A stretch of DNA of 21,721 bases from a virus. The DNA lies in IMG/VR virus record IMGVR_UViG_3300040809_000450, positions 1 through 21,721 of that record; one strand, written 5' to 3'. A program made the position numbers and the translations under genes. Of this stretch, positions 7,501 through 13,362 are shown piece by piece (within the stretch, counting starts at the first letter, position 1; each line of letters begins with the position of its first letter). Under the pieces are notes generated by a model. The model made no database searches and was not told the DNA's origin. It worked only from the letters and a program-made list of their open reading frames with translations.

Positions 7501-7522
7501 TGGGGCTGCTACGGTGGCCCCA
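7501..7522 (+). other. C(UACG)G hairpin without U tract
   Basis: TGGGGCTGC (7501-7509) pairs with GTGGCCCCA (7514-7522) around TACG, with two wobble pairs. It resembles the stem-loops at 6707 and 12540 but is followed by TTACTACAG rather than a T run. It may be an RNA 3'-end stabiliser, a processing site or a weak terminator after the 7128 gene. Confidence 0.5.
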
Positions 7523-7556
7523 TTACTACAGAATTGTACGGGCTTTGTGACTAAAA

Positions 7557-7590
7557 AAGTGGGGGTTTTCTACCCTCTATAATGAAGAAA
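7557..7590 (+). promoter_or_regulatory. Class I phage promoter, copy 3
   Basis: AAGTGGGGG, TTTTCTA, then CCCTCTATAATGAAGAAA: it differs from the 6783 copy only in the middle (TTTTCTAC against TTTTTCAC). It lies 18 bases upstream of the next start. It is followed by CCAAATGGAG, a leader and ribosome-binding sequence also seen with variations after other elements (CCAAGTGGA at 6842 and 7103; CCAAATGGAG at 12569). Confidence 0.77.
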
Positions 7591-7608
7591 CCAAATGGAG
7601 ACTGAGCT

Positions 7609-7848
7609 ATGCTTGAATTTATATCTGTAATATTTGTAGGGCTTTCACTAAGACTTCTTCTTGCAGCTATGTTCTATAGCATAACGAAGAGTTACCTACT
7701 TATACAACCAATGCCGTTTATCGCAATACCTTGCATGATTGGCATGATTTACTATGGTCATCAATTCGATGTCCCAACACTAATCGGAATATTCATTCTG
7801 GATATCCTATGGATTCCAGTGACACTTAACAAACTATCTAGGAGATGA
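7609..7848 (+). CDS. Small multi-pass membrane protein, unknown
   Basis: The protein has 79 residues. Hydrophobic segments lie near residues 3-22 (ISVIFVGLSLRLLLAAMF), 31-50 (PMPFIAIPCMIGMIYYG) and 56-72 (TLIGIFILDILWIPV), with a basic C-terminus (NKLSRR). GGAG lies 8 bases before ATG. It directly follows the class I promoter at 7557, and its stop overlaps an ATG of the next frame. Its size and topology would fit a three-helix holin, but there is no sequence signature to confirm this, and the smaller 6857 product competes for the role. Confidence 0.6.
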   Translation: MLEFISVIFVGLSLRLLLAAMFYSITKSYLLIQPMPFIAIPCMIGMIYYGHQFDVPTLIGIFILDILWIPVTLNKLSRR

Positions 7849-7850
7849 AG

Positions 7851-8144
7851 ATGTTTAAATTTTATCGTGGCACCTGCCAACGTGAAGCGCACGAACTTGT
7901 AAAAGATATTCAGACCCGGAATGTTACTCACTGGACTGACTCTTTTAAAAACGCTGCTAAGTACTCTAAAGGTGCTGTAGTAGAAATCATAATGGATGAC
8001 TTGCCACCCCACTTCCAACACTATAAGGGTGTGTGCGAGGGAGATGCTGCTCATGGAACTTTTTCAGAGTGGGTATTACCTCGTGATTACTTTGAAAACA
8101 GAGTATCTTGCTTTGTTGAAGAGTCTAAGGTCATTGCTGCATAA
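7851..8144 (+). CDS. Small YRG/WTDS protein, possible ADP-ribosyltransferase fold
   Basis: The product is 97 residues from ATG 7851, which has GGAG at an ideal 6-base spacing; the ATG at 7845 touches the GGAG. The order of motifs resembles the R-S-E ADP-ribosyltransferase layout: FYRGT (Arg6) on a first strand, HWTDSFKNAAKYS (Thr29, Ser31) before a strand GAVVEIIM, and FSEWVLPRDYF (Glu73) near the end. This is far shorter than classical enzymes, and a second acidic residue of an ExE motif is absent. Phage ADP-ribosyltransferases such as T4 Alt and ModA modify host RNA polymerase. The assignment here is inference from spacing and motif shape only; it could be an unrelated small phage fold. Confidence 0.5.
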   Translation: MFKFYRGTCQREAHELVKDIQTRNVTHWTDSFKNAAKYSKGAVVEIIMDDLPPHFQHYKGVCEGDAAHGTFSEWVLPRDYFENRVSCFVEESKVIAA

Positions 8145-8155
8145 GGAGCAAAAGA

Positions 8156-8419
8156 ATGAAAGTAGAACTTGAACTTTTCATTGATGGTCTTGATTGTACA
8201 CTTAACGCTGAAATGACTGACTACGGTGTTGTAATTCGGCATCGTGGTACATGGAATGAACCTGCCGAAATAGAAGTTGTAGAAGGTCCAGAATTTGCTA
8301 TTATCAATATCACTGATTGGGATGGTAATCAATGGACTCCCCAAGGTAAACAACTAGAAGAAGTTGATGACTTACTACACGAATGGTGGTATACTGAAAT
8401 AGAGGAAAACAGACTATGA
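8156..8419 (+). CDS. Acidic hypothetical protein
   Basis: The product has 87 residues, is acidic (many Glu and Asp), and is predicted beta-rich: alternating strands MKVELELFIDG, TLNAEMTDYGVVIRH and FAIINITDWDG, then a C-terminal helix LEEVDDLLHEWWYTEIEE. AAGGAG precedes ATG by 7 bases. There is no membrane segment. Its stop overlaps the start of the hydrolase gene (ATGA), so the two are co-translated. No family recognised. Confidence 0.7.
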   Translation: MKVELELFIDGLDCTLNAEMTDYGVVIRHRGTWNEPAEIEVVEGPEFAIINITDWDGNQWTPQGKQLEEVDDLLHEWWYTEIEENRL

Positions 8420-8823
8420 TTATGACAGCAGCAGCAACATGCTTAGCCTTAAATATCTTTTTTGAGGCACGACATGAAAATATAACTGGTCAACTTGCAG
8501 TGGCAGAAGTCACTTTAAACCGTGTAAAAGACAAGCGTTACCCGGATAACGTCTGTGATGTGGTCTGGGAGGGAAAACAATTCTCATGGACTCACGATGG
8601 GAAACATGACAATCCCTCTCGGATGTCTTATCTAGATCGTAAGGCCTGGAAGCGTATCAAAGAGCTATCAGTTAGCATCTTAGATGGGTCTACTAATCTA
8701 ATGGGGCTCTCATCAACACACTACCACTCTGTGGAAGTCTCGCCATTTTGGAAATCCCACTACAAGTTTGATGGTCAGATTGGCAACCACATATTCTACA
8801 CTAATGAAACTCCCCACAAATAG
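8416..8823 (+). CDS. SleB-like cell wall hydrolase (endolysin)
   Basis: The protein has 135 residues and matches the Hydrolase_2 / SleB family of lytic transglycosylase-type spore-cortex and phage lysis enzymes. Diagnostic features are CLALNIFFEARHE (catalytic Glu17), AVAEVTLNRVKDKRYP, a VCDVVWEGKQFSW segment, THYHS and PFW, and the family ending GNHIFY. No signal peptide is visible, so release through a holin from one of the neighbouring membrane genes is expected. It would break peptidoglycan at the end of infection. ATG 8416 has GAGG upstream; a second ATG two codons on is possible. The TAG stop forms the first bases of the promoter at 8821. Confidence 0.85.
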   Translation: MIMTAAATCLALNIFFEARHENITGQLAVAEVTLNRVKDKRYPDNVCDVVWEGKQFSWTHDGKHDNPSRMSYLDRKAWKRIKELSVSILDGSTNLMGLSSTHYHSVEVSPFWKSHYKFDGQIGNHIFYTNETPHK

Positions 8824-8854
8824 TGGGGGTTTTTCACCCTCTATAATGAAGAAA
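8821..8854 (+). promoter_or_regulatory. Class I phage promoter, copy 4 (overlaps hydrolase stop)
   Basis: TAGTGGGGGTTTTTCAC followed by CCTCTATAATGAAGAAA: this is 33 of 34 bases like the 6783 copy, the only difference being the first A changed to T, which makes the TAG stop of the upstream gene. The next gene starts 15 bases after the element. Confidence 0.77.
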
Positions 8855-8869
8855 CCGAAAGGACTAACC

Positions 8870-9031
8870 ATGACTAATTCTGAATACCGCAAATCCCCTG
8901 AGTTCATGAAAGAAATTTCTTTTAAAGAACTTGTAAAGGCAATTGACGAAAAGTGGAGTCATACTTACGAATCAGTGCTTGACCTTGACTATGAAGAATA
9001 TATGGAAGAGGTTGAACAAACAAACCAATAA
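8870..9031 (+). CDS. Small hypothetical protein behind promoter copy 4
   Basis: The protein has 53 residues from ATG 8870, with AAAGGA 6-12 bases upstream. It is hydrophilic and mostly helical (EFMKEISFKELVKAIDEKW, then DLDYEEYMEEVEQ). The ATG inside the promoter core at 8846 is in the same frame, which would add eight residues starting MKKPKGLT, but that would need leaderless initiation. Codon phase and the good ribosome binding site support a real gene; no family is recognised. Confidence 0.6.
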   Translation: MTNSEYRKSPEFMKEISFKELVKAIDEKWSHTYESVLDLDYEEYMEEVEQTNQ

Positions 9032-9069
9032 TAATGTTTTAGAGTGTAGCCTTAAGAGGCTGCATTAAT

Positions 9070-9082
9070 GAGCATTATGCTC
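9070..9082 (+). other. Short hairpins in the leader of the 9110 gene
   Basis: GAGCAT-T-ATGCTC is a perfect 13-base inverted repeat. Just before it, TGTAGCC (9045-9051) pairs with GGCTGCA (9058-9064). Both lie in the 78-base gap between two small genes. Only short T stretches follow, so RNA stability or a weak attenuator is as likely as termination. Confidence 0.35.
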
Positions 9083-9109
9083 TTTAACCCCAATATTGGA
9101 GACTATCAT

Positions 9110-9292
9110 ATGACTACTATTCTTACACACGCAACAACTTCCGCAGCCTTCTCTTACACAGTAGGTGGTAAATCAGTTCGTGAAACTTGGTTGGATGGTT
9201 CAGGAAAAGTAATCAACTATTCAACAAAAACCCCTCGGGGGCGTTACCTTGCTAGCTTGGTTGCCCGTAAGGGTTTTGCTAAGACTAAATAA
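9110..9292 (+). CDS. Small basic hypothetical protein
   Basis: The product is 60 residues from ATG 9110, which has TTGGAG 8 bases upstream; an earlier in-frame ATG at 9068 lacks a site and lies on the hairpin. The sequence begins with a Thr/Ala-rich part (MTTILTHATTSAAFSYTVGG), then WLDGSGKVINYSTK, and ends basic (GRYLASLVARKGFAKTK). It could bind nucleic acid through the basic C-terminus. It is the last gene before the strong terminator at 9326. No family recognised. Confidence 0.6.
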   Translation: MTTILTHATTSAAFSYTVGGKSVRETWLDGSGKVINYSTKTPRGRYLASLVARKGFAKTK

Positions 9293-9325
9293 AACTAACT
9301 AGACACGTTTTTCCCTCCCTTACTT

Positions 9326-9360
9326 CCCTCTCTGCCCTAGCGGGTGGAGGGGGCTTTTTA
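9326..9360 (+). terminator. Strong intrinsic terminator ahead of the RNA polymerase region
   Basis: CCCTCTCTGCCC (9326-9337) pairs with GGGTGGAGGGGG (9342-9353) around TAGC: twelve pairs including three wobbles, then CTTTTTA and, slightly further on, a run of ten T (9369-9378). It isolates the small-gene cassette from the RNA polymerase transcription unit. Confidence 0.85.
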
Positions 9361-9391
9361 ACAACTTATTTTTTTTTTCGAAAGCCTTTAT

Positions 9392-9451
9392 ATGACTCTT
9401 TTTGTTATCCTTGTGATCTTGACCTATGTAGTATTTGGCAGAGTCAAGTAA
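9392..9451 (+). CDS. Possible 19-residue hydrophobic microprotein
   Basis: This short frame runs ATG to TAA and encodes MTLFVILVILTYVVFGRVK, a near-perfect single membrane helix with a basic C-terminus. It lies between the terminator and the RNA polymerase gene. There is no good Shine-Dalgarno sequence and the candidate sigma70 promoter overlaps its end, so transcription would have to come from further upstream. Composition alone makes it worth listing; it may be chance in an AT-rich gap. Confidence 0.2.
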   Translation: MTLFVILVILTYVVFGRVK

Positions 9452-9464
9452 GAAGAGTTATACT
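9435..9464 (+). promoter_or_regulatory. Host sigma70-type promoter for the RNA polymerase gene
   Basis: TTGGCA (9435-9440), an 18-base spacer and TATACT (9459-9464) each differ by one base from the sigma70 consensus. Expected start of transcription is near 9471, leaving a leader of about 48 bases. In T7-type phages the RNA polymerase gene must be read first by host polymerase, so a host promoter here, behind a strong terminator, fits. A weaker TTGTTA-17-TATGTA pair lies at 9402-9430. Confidence 0.6.
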
Positions 9465-9473
9465 GTCCTAAAT

Positions 9474-9501
9474 AACGGAGAGCCATTTGCTCCCAGTCCG
9501 T
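9474..9501 (+). other. Hairpin in the RNA polymerase gene leader
   Basis: ACGGA (9475-9479) pairs with TCCGT (9497-9501), with an inner GAG/CTC pair, just downstream of the predicted transcription start. The ribosome binding site (GAAGGAA, about 9506-9512) is left free. It might stabilise the 5' end of the message. Confidence 0.35.
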
Positions 9502-9518
9502 AAAAGAAGGAATAACGA

Positions 9519-11714
9519 ATGAATCCAATGGAACTTCTAATAGAGCAAGTCAGTGCACAACAAAAGTTCTTAATGAATATAAAAGGAGATAAACCTGATA
9601 CAAGAAAGAAAGCTTGGAAACTACATGACAAAGAACCTAGAGAAATAATTGAGTGTACCTATGGTCAAATACTTTCTCACATTGAAATAAAAAGTGAGCT
9701 AGCTAACATGATTGCTAGCATAGGCGGCTCTTTAAATCGCCGATTCCGACTAAGGGTTGACGAGATTGAGGAAGCCCATCTTGGCTGGGAAGTTTTCAAA
9801 GCCTACCTAGATATAGGAATCCTAGCAATACAAAAGAAGAGAGGTATGTCTAATGGACGCCGAAAGAAACACTCTTCATATCACATCACAGTAAAAGACT
9901 CAGAGGCTCTAAACTCTATCATGGACTTGGTAGATACAGAGTCTGTTGAGTTATTTCCAACCGCCCATAAACCTGCGGAGTGGGTCTCTGGAGAATACTA
10001 TCATGAAACAGGGTTTCCTCTAATTAAAAAGAGGCCCCATGAAGACGCAATATCGGCTGTAAAAGAAGGTAATATGGATTATCTGCTAGATGTCCTAAAC
10101 AAACTATCTTCTACAGGGTGGCGCATAAACAAGTTTGTCTTTGAGACATTCCAAGCTGCCAAGTACAGTAAAGACAAAACACCCTTCAAAGCAATGAAAG
10201 AAGTTGACCCTATTAAAAGGGCTTCTTTGGAAGTTGAAATGAGAGCTATCGAGAGACTAGCAGAAAGGAATATTGACAATGCTTTCTACCATCTGTATAA
10301 TGTTGATTTTCGTGGTCGCATATACCCTAACACTGCGTTTCTACATGAGCAATCCTCTGACAATGCCAAGGGGCTTCTATTGCTCGACACCCCCGTACCT
10401 CTAGGTAAAATGGGGTTCTATTGGTTATCTGTACACACAGCTAATATGTGGGGCAATGATAAGGTCTCTTTAGATGATCGTGCCCAGTGGGTCCAAGATA
10501 ACTTCTTTGATATCTGCTCTTATGTAGGAGATCCTATGAAAAACACAGGGTGGATGGACGCTGACAAGCCATTCTGTTTTCTTGCCTGTTGTAAGGAGTT
10601 AAATGACTTAGCGGAGTGGGGTGTTCACAGAGATCCTGAAGACTTCCCTTCTTGCCTTCCTATCTATATTGATGGCTCAAATAACGGTGTTCAGCACTTA
10701 ACCGCCATGTCTAAAGATGAAACTGTTGCTCCACTAGTAAATCTTGTCCCTCAAGAAGTCCCTGGGGATGTATATATGTTTATCGCAGAGCATAGCCAAG
10801 AACAAGTTCGCAAAGACTTCTTAGCTGCAGGTGATGAAGTAAATAACCGCTTTGTTGAGGTATTTACTAAAATCAAAGACTTCAAAGCGGATATTAATAA
10901 GTATAGCAAAAACCCTAAGAGCCAACTATATAAGGATGCAATGGCTCGATTTAACGAAGGCCGAAACCATCTATGGGAAATCAAGGGTAAACTTGGTCCT
11001 GCTTTCTGGAACGCCATCGAGGATAAAAAGATATGGCGCAAGACAGTAAAACGCCCAGTTATGGTATTAGGCTACGGCGGCACTAAGCAGGGCATGAAGA
11101 CTATGGTAGAGGAAGATACTTATGATCTTTCTGAGTATCTTCGTGACAAAGACAAAGCTTGGTCGTCCTACCTAGGCGGTCTAATCTACGATACTTGCTA
11201 TGCTAAACTAAGAGGACCAGCTAATTTGCTTCTTATGTTTGAAACGTTGGGCGCTCAGGAAAACGAAAAGAATAGGCATGTTGCCTATGACCAGATTGTT
11301 ACTGGATTTAAAGTTGTTCAACCCTACACTGCAACTAAACTAAAACAAATAGAGTTACAGCACGGGGAAGATATGTATCGTATTAGCATCCACATCCGAA
11401 AAGAAAAGGAGCTTAACAACAAAAAACAGAAACAATCATTAGCGCCCAACATCGTACATAGTGTAGACGCTGTTCATGTGGCTATGTATGTTAAAGAAAC
11501 AGAGTACCCTGTAACTGTAGTTCATGACTCCTTCGGGTGTCACGCAGGTAATATGGATAAAGCCTTCCTCGATGTAAGAAGCCTGTTTATTGACCTGTAT
11601 GAAAGAGAACCTCTTGAGCATATCTTTGCTCAGATGGATGCACTAAACTTAATTCCTAAAAAGGGAAACCTTAAAATTTCATCAATAATGGAGTCTGACT
11701 ATGCATTTGCCTAA
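9519..11714 (+). CDS. Single-subunit T7-type DNA-directed RNA polymerase
   Basis: The product has 731 residues and transcribes phage genes from phage promoters without host subunits. Family landmarks are clear: YNVDFRGRIYPNTAFL (T7 'YNMDWRGRVY'), IYIDGSNNGVQH with the first catalytic Asp385 (T7 Asp537), VKRPVMVLGYGG with Lys511 and Tyr519 (T7 Lys631 and Tyr639), and the palm segment NIVHSVDAVH followed by VVHDSFG with the second catalytic Asp670 (T7 Asp812). The C-terminus ends AFA, as T7 ends FAFA. It is about 150 residues shorter than T7's 883, and the deficit lies before the catalytic Asp, i.e. mainly in the N-terminal and promoter-recognition side. GAAGGAA precedes ATG; a host-type promoter lies upstream. 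The end overlaps the next gene by 14 bases. Confidence 0.95.
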   Translation: MNPMELLIEQVSAQQKFLMNIKGDKPDTRKKAWKLHDKEPREIIECTYGQILSHIEIKSELANMIASIGGSLNRRFRLRVDEIEEAHLGWEVFKAYLDIGILAIQKKRGMSNGRRKKHSSYHITVKDSEALNSIMDLVDTESVELFPTAHKPAEWVSGEYYHETGFPLIKKRPHEDAISAVKEGNMDYLLDVLNKLSSTGWRINKFVFETFQAAKYSKDKTPFKAMKEVDPIKRASLEVEMRAIERLAERNIDNAFYHLYNVDFRGRIYPNTAFLHEQSSDNAKGLLLLDTPVPLGKMGFYWLSVHTANMWGNDKVSLDDRAQWVQDNFFDICSYVGDPMKNTGWMDADKPFCFLACCKELNDLAEWGVHRDPEDFPSCLPIYIDGSNNGVQHLTAMSKDETVAPLVNLVPQEVPGDVYMFIAEHSQEQVRKDFLAAGDEVNNRFVEVFTKIKDFKADINKYSKNPKSQLYKDAMARFNEGRNHLWEIKGKLGPAFWNAIEDKKIWRKTVKRPVMVLGYGGTKQGMKTMVEEDTYDLSEYLRDKDKAWSSYLGGLIYDTCYAKLRGPANLLLMFETLGAQENEKNRHVAYDQIVTGFKVVQPYTATKLKQIELQHGEDMYRISIHIRKEKELNNKKQKQSLAPNIVHSVDAVHVAMYVKETEYPVTVVHDSFGCHAGNMDKAFLDVRSLFIDLYEREPLEHIFAQMDALNLIPKKGNLKISSIMESDYAFA

Positions 11715-11898
11715 AATCGGAGACAACCTAGAAGTATACTTTGAAGGTGAAGTAAATGAAGTTCTTATAGACGGTATTGGCTTTTCTGAAGGGTGTCACG
11801 TTGTCGAATATTACCAAGTTACTGTAGACCCCGAAGGAGACCCTTTCTACGCAGAACTTTATGTAGAAGATATGGACAAGTTCTGGAACTTCTGCTAA
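11701..11898 (+). CDS. Small acidic hypothetical protein overlapping the RNA polymerase gene
   Basis: This is a 65-residue acidic, beta-rich protein (NLEVYFEGEVNEVLIDG, then CHVVEYYQVTVDPEGD, then FYAELYVEDMDKFWNF). GGAG lies 7 bases before ATG 11701, inside the last codons of the polymerase gene, so the two are coupled. Small acidic phage proteins sometimes inhibit host enzymes, but no family is recognised and no function is assigned. Confidence 0.65.
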   Translation: MHLPKIGDNLEVYFEGEVNEVLIDGIGFSEGCHVVEYYQVTVDPEGDPFYAELYVEDMDKFWNFC

Positions 11899-11906
11899 TA
11901 AAACAT

Positions 11907-11934
11907 GGGTAAAAATACCCGCAAATAATGACTA
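11907..11934 (+). promoter_or_regulatory. Class II promoter-like element, copy 1 (before SSB)
   Basis: A 23-base sequence at 11912-11934 (ending CCCGCAAATAATGACTA) recurs exactly at 21352-21374; both copies lie 49 bases before the start of a replication gene. It shares ACCC followed by ATAATGA with the class I core (ACCCTCTATAATGAAG), with one extra base between. Here an inverted repeat GGGTA-AAAA-TACCC (11907-11920) overlaps the 5' half. No host -35 box is conserved. It is likely a second set of phage RNA polymerase promoters or an operator. Confidence 0.55.
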
Positions 11935-11982
11935 ATAAGTCTAATGACAAATATCCCGGATATATCAGATAAGGAAATCCAA

Positions 11983-12519
11983 ATGGCTAATCAAACACAA
12001 ATTATCCCTAATGCTGAACTCTTCTTTGCTAAGTTGGACCCAGCACGCCCTAACGCTTCTTTCAACAAGGAAAACCCAACATGGGAAGTTCAAATTCGTA
12101 CCCGTGACAAAAAAGTTGCTAAAAGCTGGAAAGACATGAACCTGCGTGTTCAACCCAAAGAAGACGATGAGGGCCTATACTATGCTGCTAACCTAAAGAA
12201 GAAATCTATGAAGCGTGACGGCTCCCCTATGGCACCGGTTAATGTTGTTGCTGGTGACTTATCCCCTGTTGATCCCAAGACAATTGGTAATGGTTCTGTA
12301 GGTAACTTGAGCGTCTATCAGTACGACTATAACGTCAACGGCTCAACAGGCATTGCATCTATGTTGATGGGGGTACAGATTACAACCCTTAATGAATACA
12401 CCCCTCGGCCTAATCAAGGTGGCTTTGAGATTACAGACTTTAAAGTTAACAAAGTTTCAGATAATCAAGAAGTAGACGATGATATGCTGACAAGTGTTGA
12501 AGACGATCTTGACTTCTAA
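11983..12519 (+). CDS. Single-stranded DNA-binding protein, T7 gp2.5-like
   Basis: The product is 178 residues from ATG 11983, chosen for AAGGA 7 bases upstream; an in-frame ATG at 11944 has no site and lies just after the promoter-like element. The body is a single OB-fold-like domain (NPTWEVQIRTRDKK, then LYYAANLKKKSMKRDG, then GSVGNLSVYQYDYNVNGSTG). The C-terminus is strongly acidic and ends in an aromatic residue, DDDMLTSVEDDLDF, as in T7 gp2.5, where that tail contacts DNA polymerase and helicase-primase. It would coat single-stranded DNA during replication and recombination. The gene is followed by a strong terminator. Confidence 0.87.
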   Translation: MANQTQIIPNAELFFAKLDPARPNASFNKENPTWEVQIRTRDKKVAKSWKDMNLRVQPKEDDEGLYYAANLKKKSMKRDGSPMAPVNVVAGDLSPVDPKTIGNGSVGNLSVYQYDYNVNGSTGIASMLMGVQITTLNEYTPRPNQGGFEITDFKVNKVSDNQEVDDDMLTSVEDDLDF

Positions 12520-12539
12520 AAATAAGAATCGAAATAATC

Positions 12540-12567
12540 GGTCATCCCTACGGGGGTGGCCTTTTTT
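12540..12567 (+). terminator. Intrinsic terminator after SSB gene, C(UACG)G loop
   Basis: GGTCATCCC (12540-12548) pairs with GGGGTGGCC (12553-12561) around TACG; nine pairs with two wobbles, then six T. The sequence CCTTTTTTACCAAAT after the stem is shared with the terminator at 6707. SSB mRNA could thus be made at a higher level than the downstream operon. Confidence 0.88.
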
Positions 12568-12585
12568 ACCAAATGGAGAACTATT

Positions 12586-12786
12586 ATGAGACTTTCTAAG
12601 AGAAGCATAATATCAGGTAAAATTAATGAGATGGATCTCGACATAACAGAAGAACAGTACTTTAGCTGGAAAAACGGAGACTTAGTACAAAGGGCATTCC
12701 CTCAATTAAGCTCTGGGGAAAGAGAGTTTATAGTCTCAGGAATAACACCTAAAGAATGGAAAGAAGTATTTGGAGAAGAAGCATGA
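12586..12786 (+). CDS. Conserved small phage protein, unknown
   Basis: The product has 66 residues from ATG 12586 (GGAG 8 bases upstream; the longer frame begins inside the terminator). The pattern MRLSKRSIISGKINEMDL, then WKNGDLVQRAFPQLS, then REFIVSGITPKEWKEVFG, corresponds to a small protein seen in many unrelated phage genomes ('REF...GIT..EW'). Its function is unknown to me. The stop overlaps the start of the next gene (ATGA). Confidence 0.75.
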   Translation: MRLSKRSIISGKINEMDLDITEEQYFSWKNGDLVQRAFPQLSSGEREFIVSGITPKEWKEVFGEEA

Positions 12787-12920
12787 ATCGTAAAGATTTC
12801 TTTAACTGGCTTGACACTATCATTGACAATGGAAACTCCGACTGGGAGGTTATAGAAGACTTTGGAGATGGGAATATCTGGATTAGGTTTACTAACATTA
12901 GTGAAGAGGAAGAAATATGA
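12783..12920 (+). CDS. Small acidic hypothetical protein
   Basis: A 45-residue frame runs from ATG 12783 to TGA 12918-12920, with ATGA overlaps at both ends, which strongly supports a coupled gene. It reads MNRKDFFNWLDTIID, then GNSDWEVIEDFGDGNIWIRF, then an acidic end (NISEEEEI). GGAGAAGAAG precedes the start. No family recognised. Confidence 0.65.
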   Translation: MNRKDFFNWLDTIIDNGNSDWEVIEDFGDGNIWIRFTNISEEEEI

Positions 12921-13357
12921 AACTACTTAAAGGTGTGTACCTAGCTGGCCCTATGGCTGGTTTCTCAGGTAAAGAAATGAAAGAATGGAGAAAATATGCA
13001 GGAACAGTTCTAGAAGATCATGGTATTGAGTTTCTAGATCCTTCTCGTAGGATTTCTTTCCACGAACAACTCTTAGATGACAGAGGTTTAGAAAGCAATA
13101 TCGCCAAGCGTATATTTAAACAAGATCTTCGAGATATCGCACGATGTGAGATCTTATTAGTTGATATGCGTAATCATCCAAAGGCCAAGGGTCAAGGTAC
13201 AGCTTGTGAGGTTATGTTTAGCCACATGAAGAACAAGACAATTATTATGTTTAAAAATAAGCATGATCGTATCAACCCCTTCATGACAGCTATGGCAACA
13301 GAAGTTCACAACAGTTTAGATGAAGCTCTTGAAGCTTGCATTGATTATTCGGAGTAA
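12917..13357 (+). CDS. Nucleoside 2-deoxyribosyltransferase-like protein (DUF4406 type)
   Basis: The protein has 146 residues. It starts with a Rossmann-like strand-turn GVYLAGPMAGFSG typical of the nucleoside 2-deoxyribosyltransferase / DUF4406 group. A middle segment DLRDIARCEILLVDM is followed by GQGTACEVMFSHMKNKTIIMF, in which GT-x-x-E carries the probable catalytic Glu of deoxyribosyltransferases. Such enzymes exchange bases on deoxynucleosides; relatives hydrolyse nucleotide N-glycosidic bonds. In this replication operon a role in nucleotide salvage or in handling modified or signalling nucleotides is plausible. Its specificity cannot be read from sequence. Confidence 0.72.
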   Translation: MKLLKGVYLAGPMAGFSGKEMKEWRKYAGTVLEDHGIEFLDPSRRISFHEQLLDDRGLESNIAKRIFKQDLRDIARCEILLVDMRNHPKAKGQGTACEVMFSHMKNKTIIMFKNKHDRINPFMTAMATEVHNSLDEALEACIDYSE

Positions 13358-13362
13358 TAAAT

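Noticed and set aside
7046-8353. Minus-strand frames opposite the small-gene cassette
   Set aside because: Plus-strand genes here have good ribosome binding sites and ordered promoters; the reverse frames have neither.
6372-8854. CRISPR-like repeat array
   Set aside because: The repeated blocks are unevenly spaced by 400-1260 bases with genes between them, so they are promoters rather than an array.
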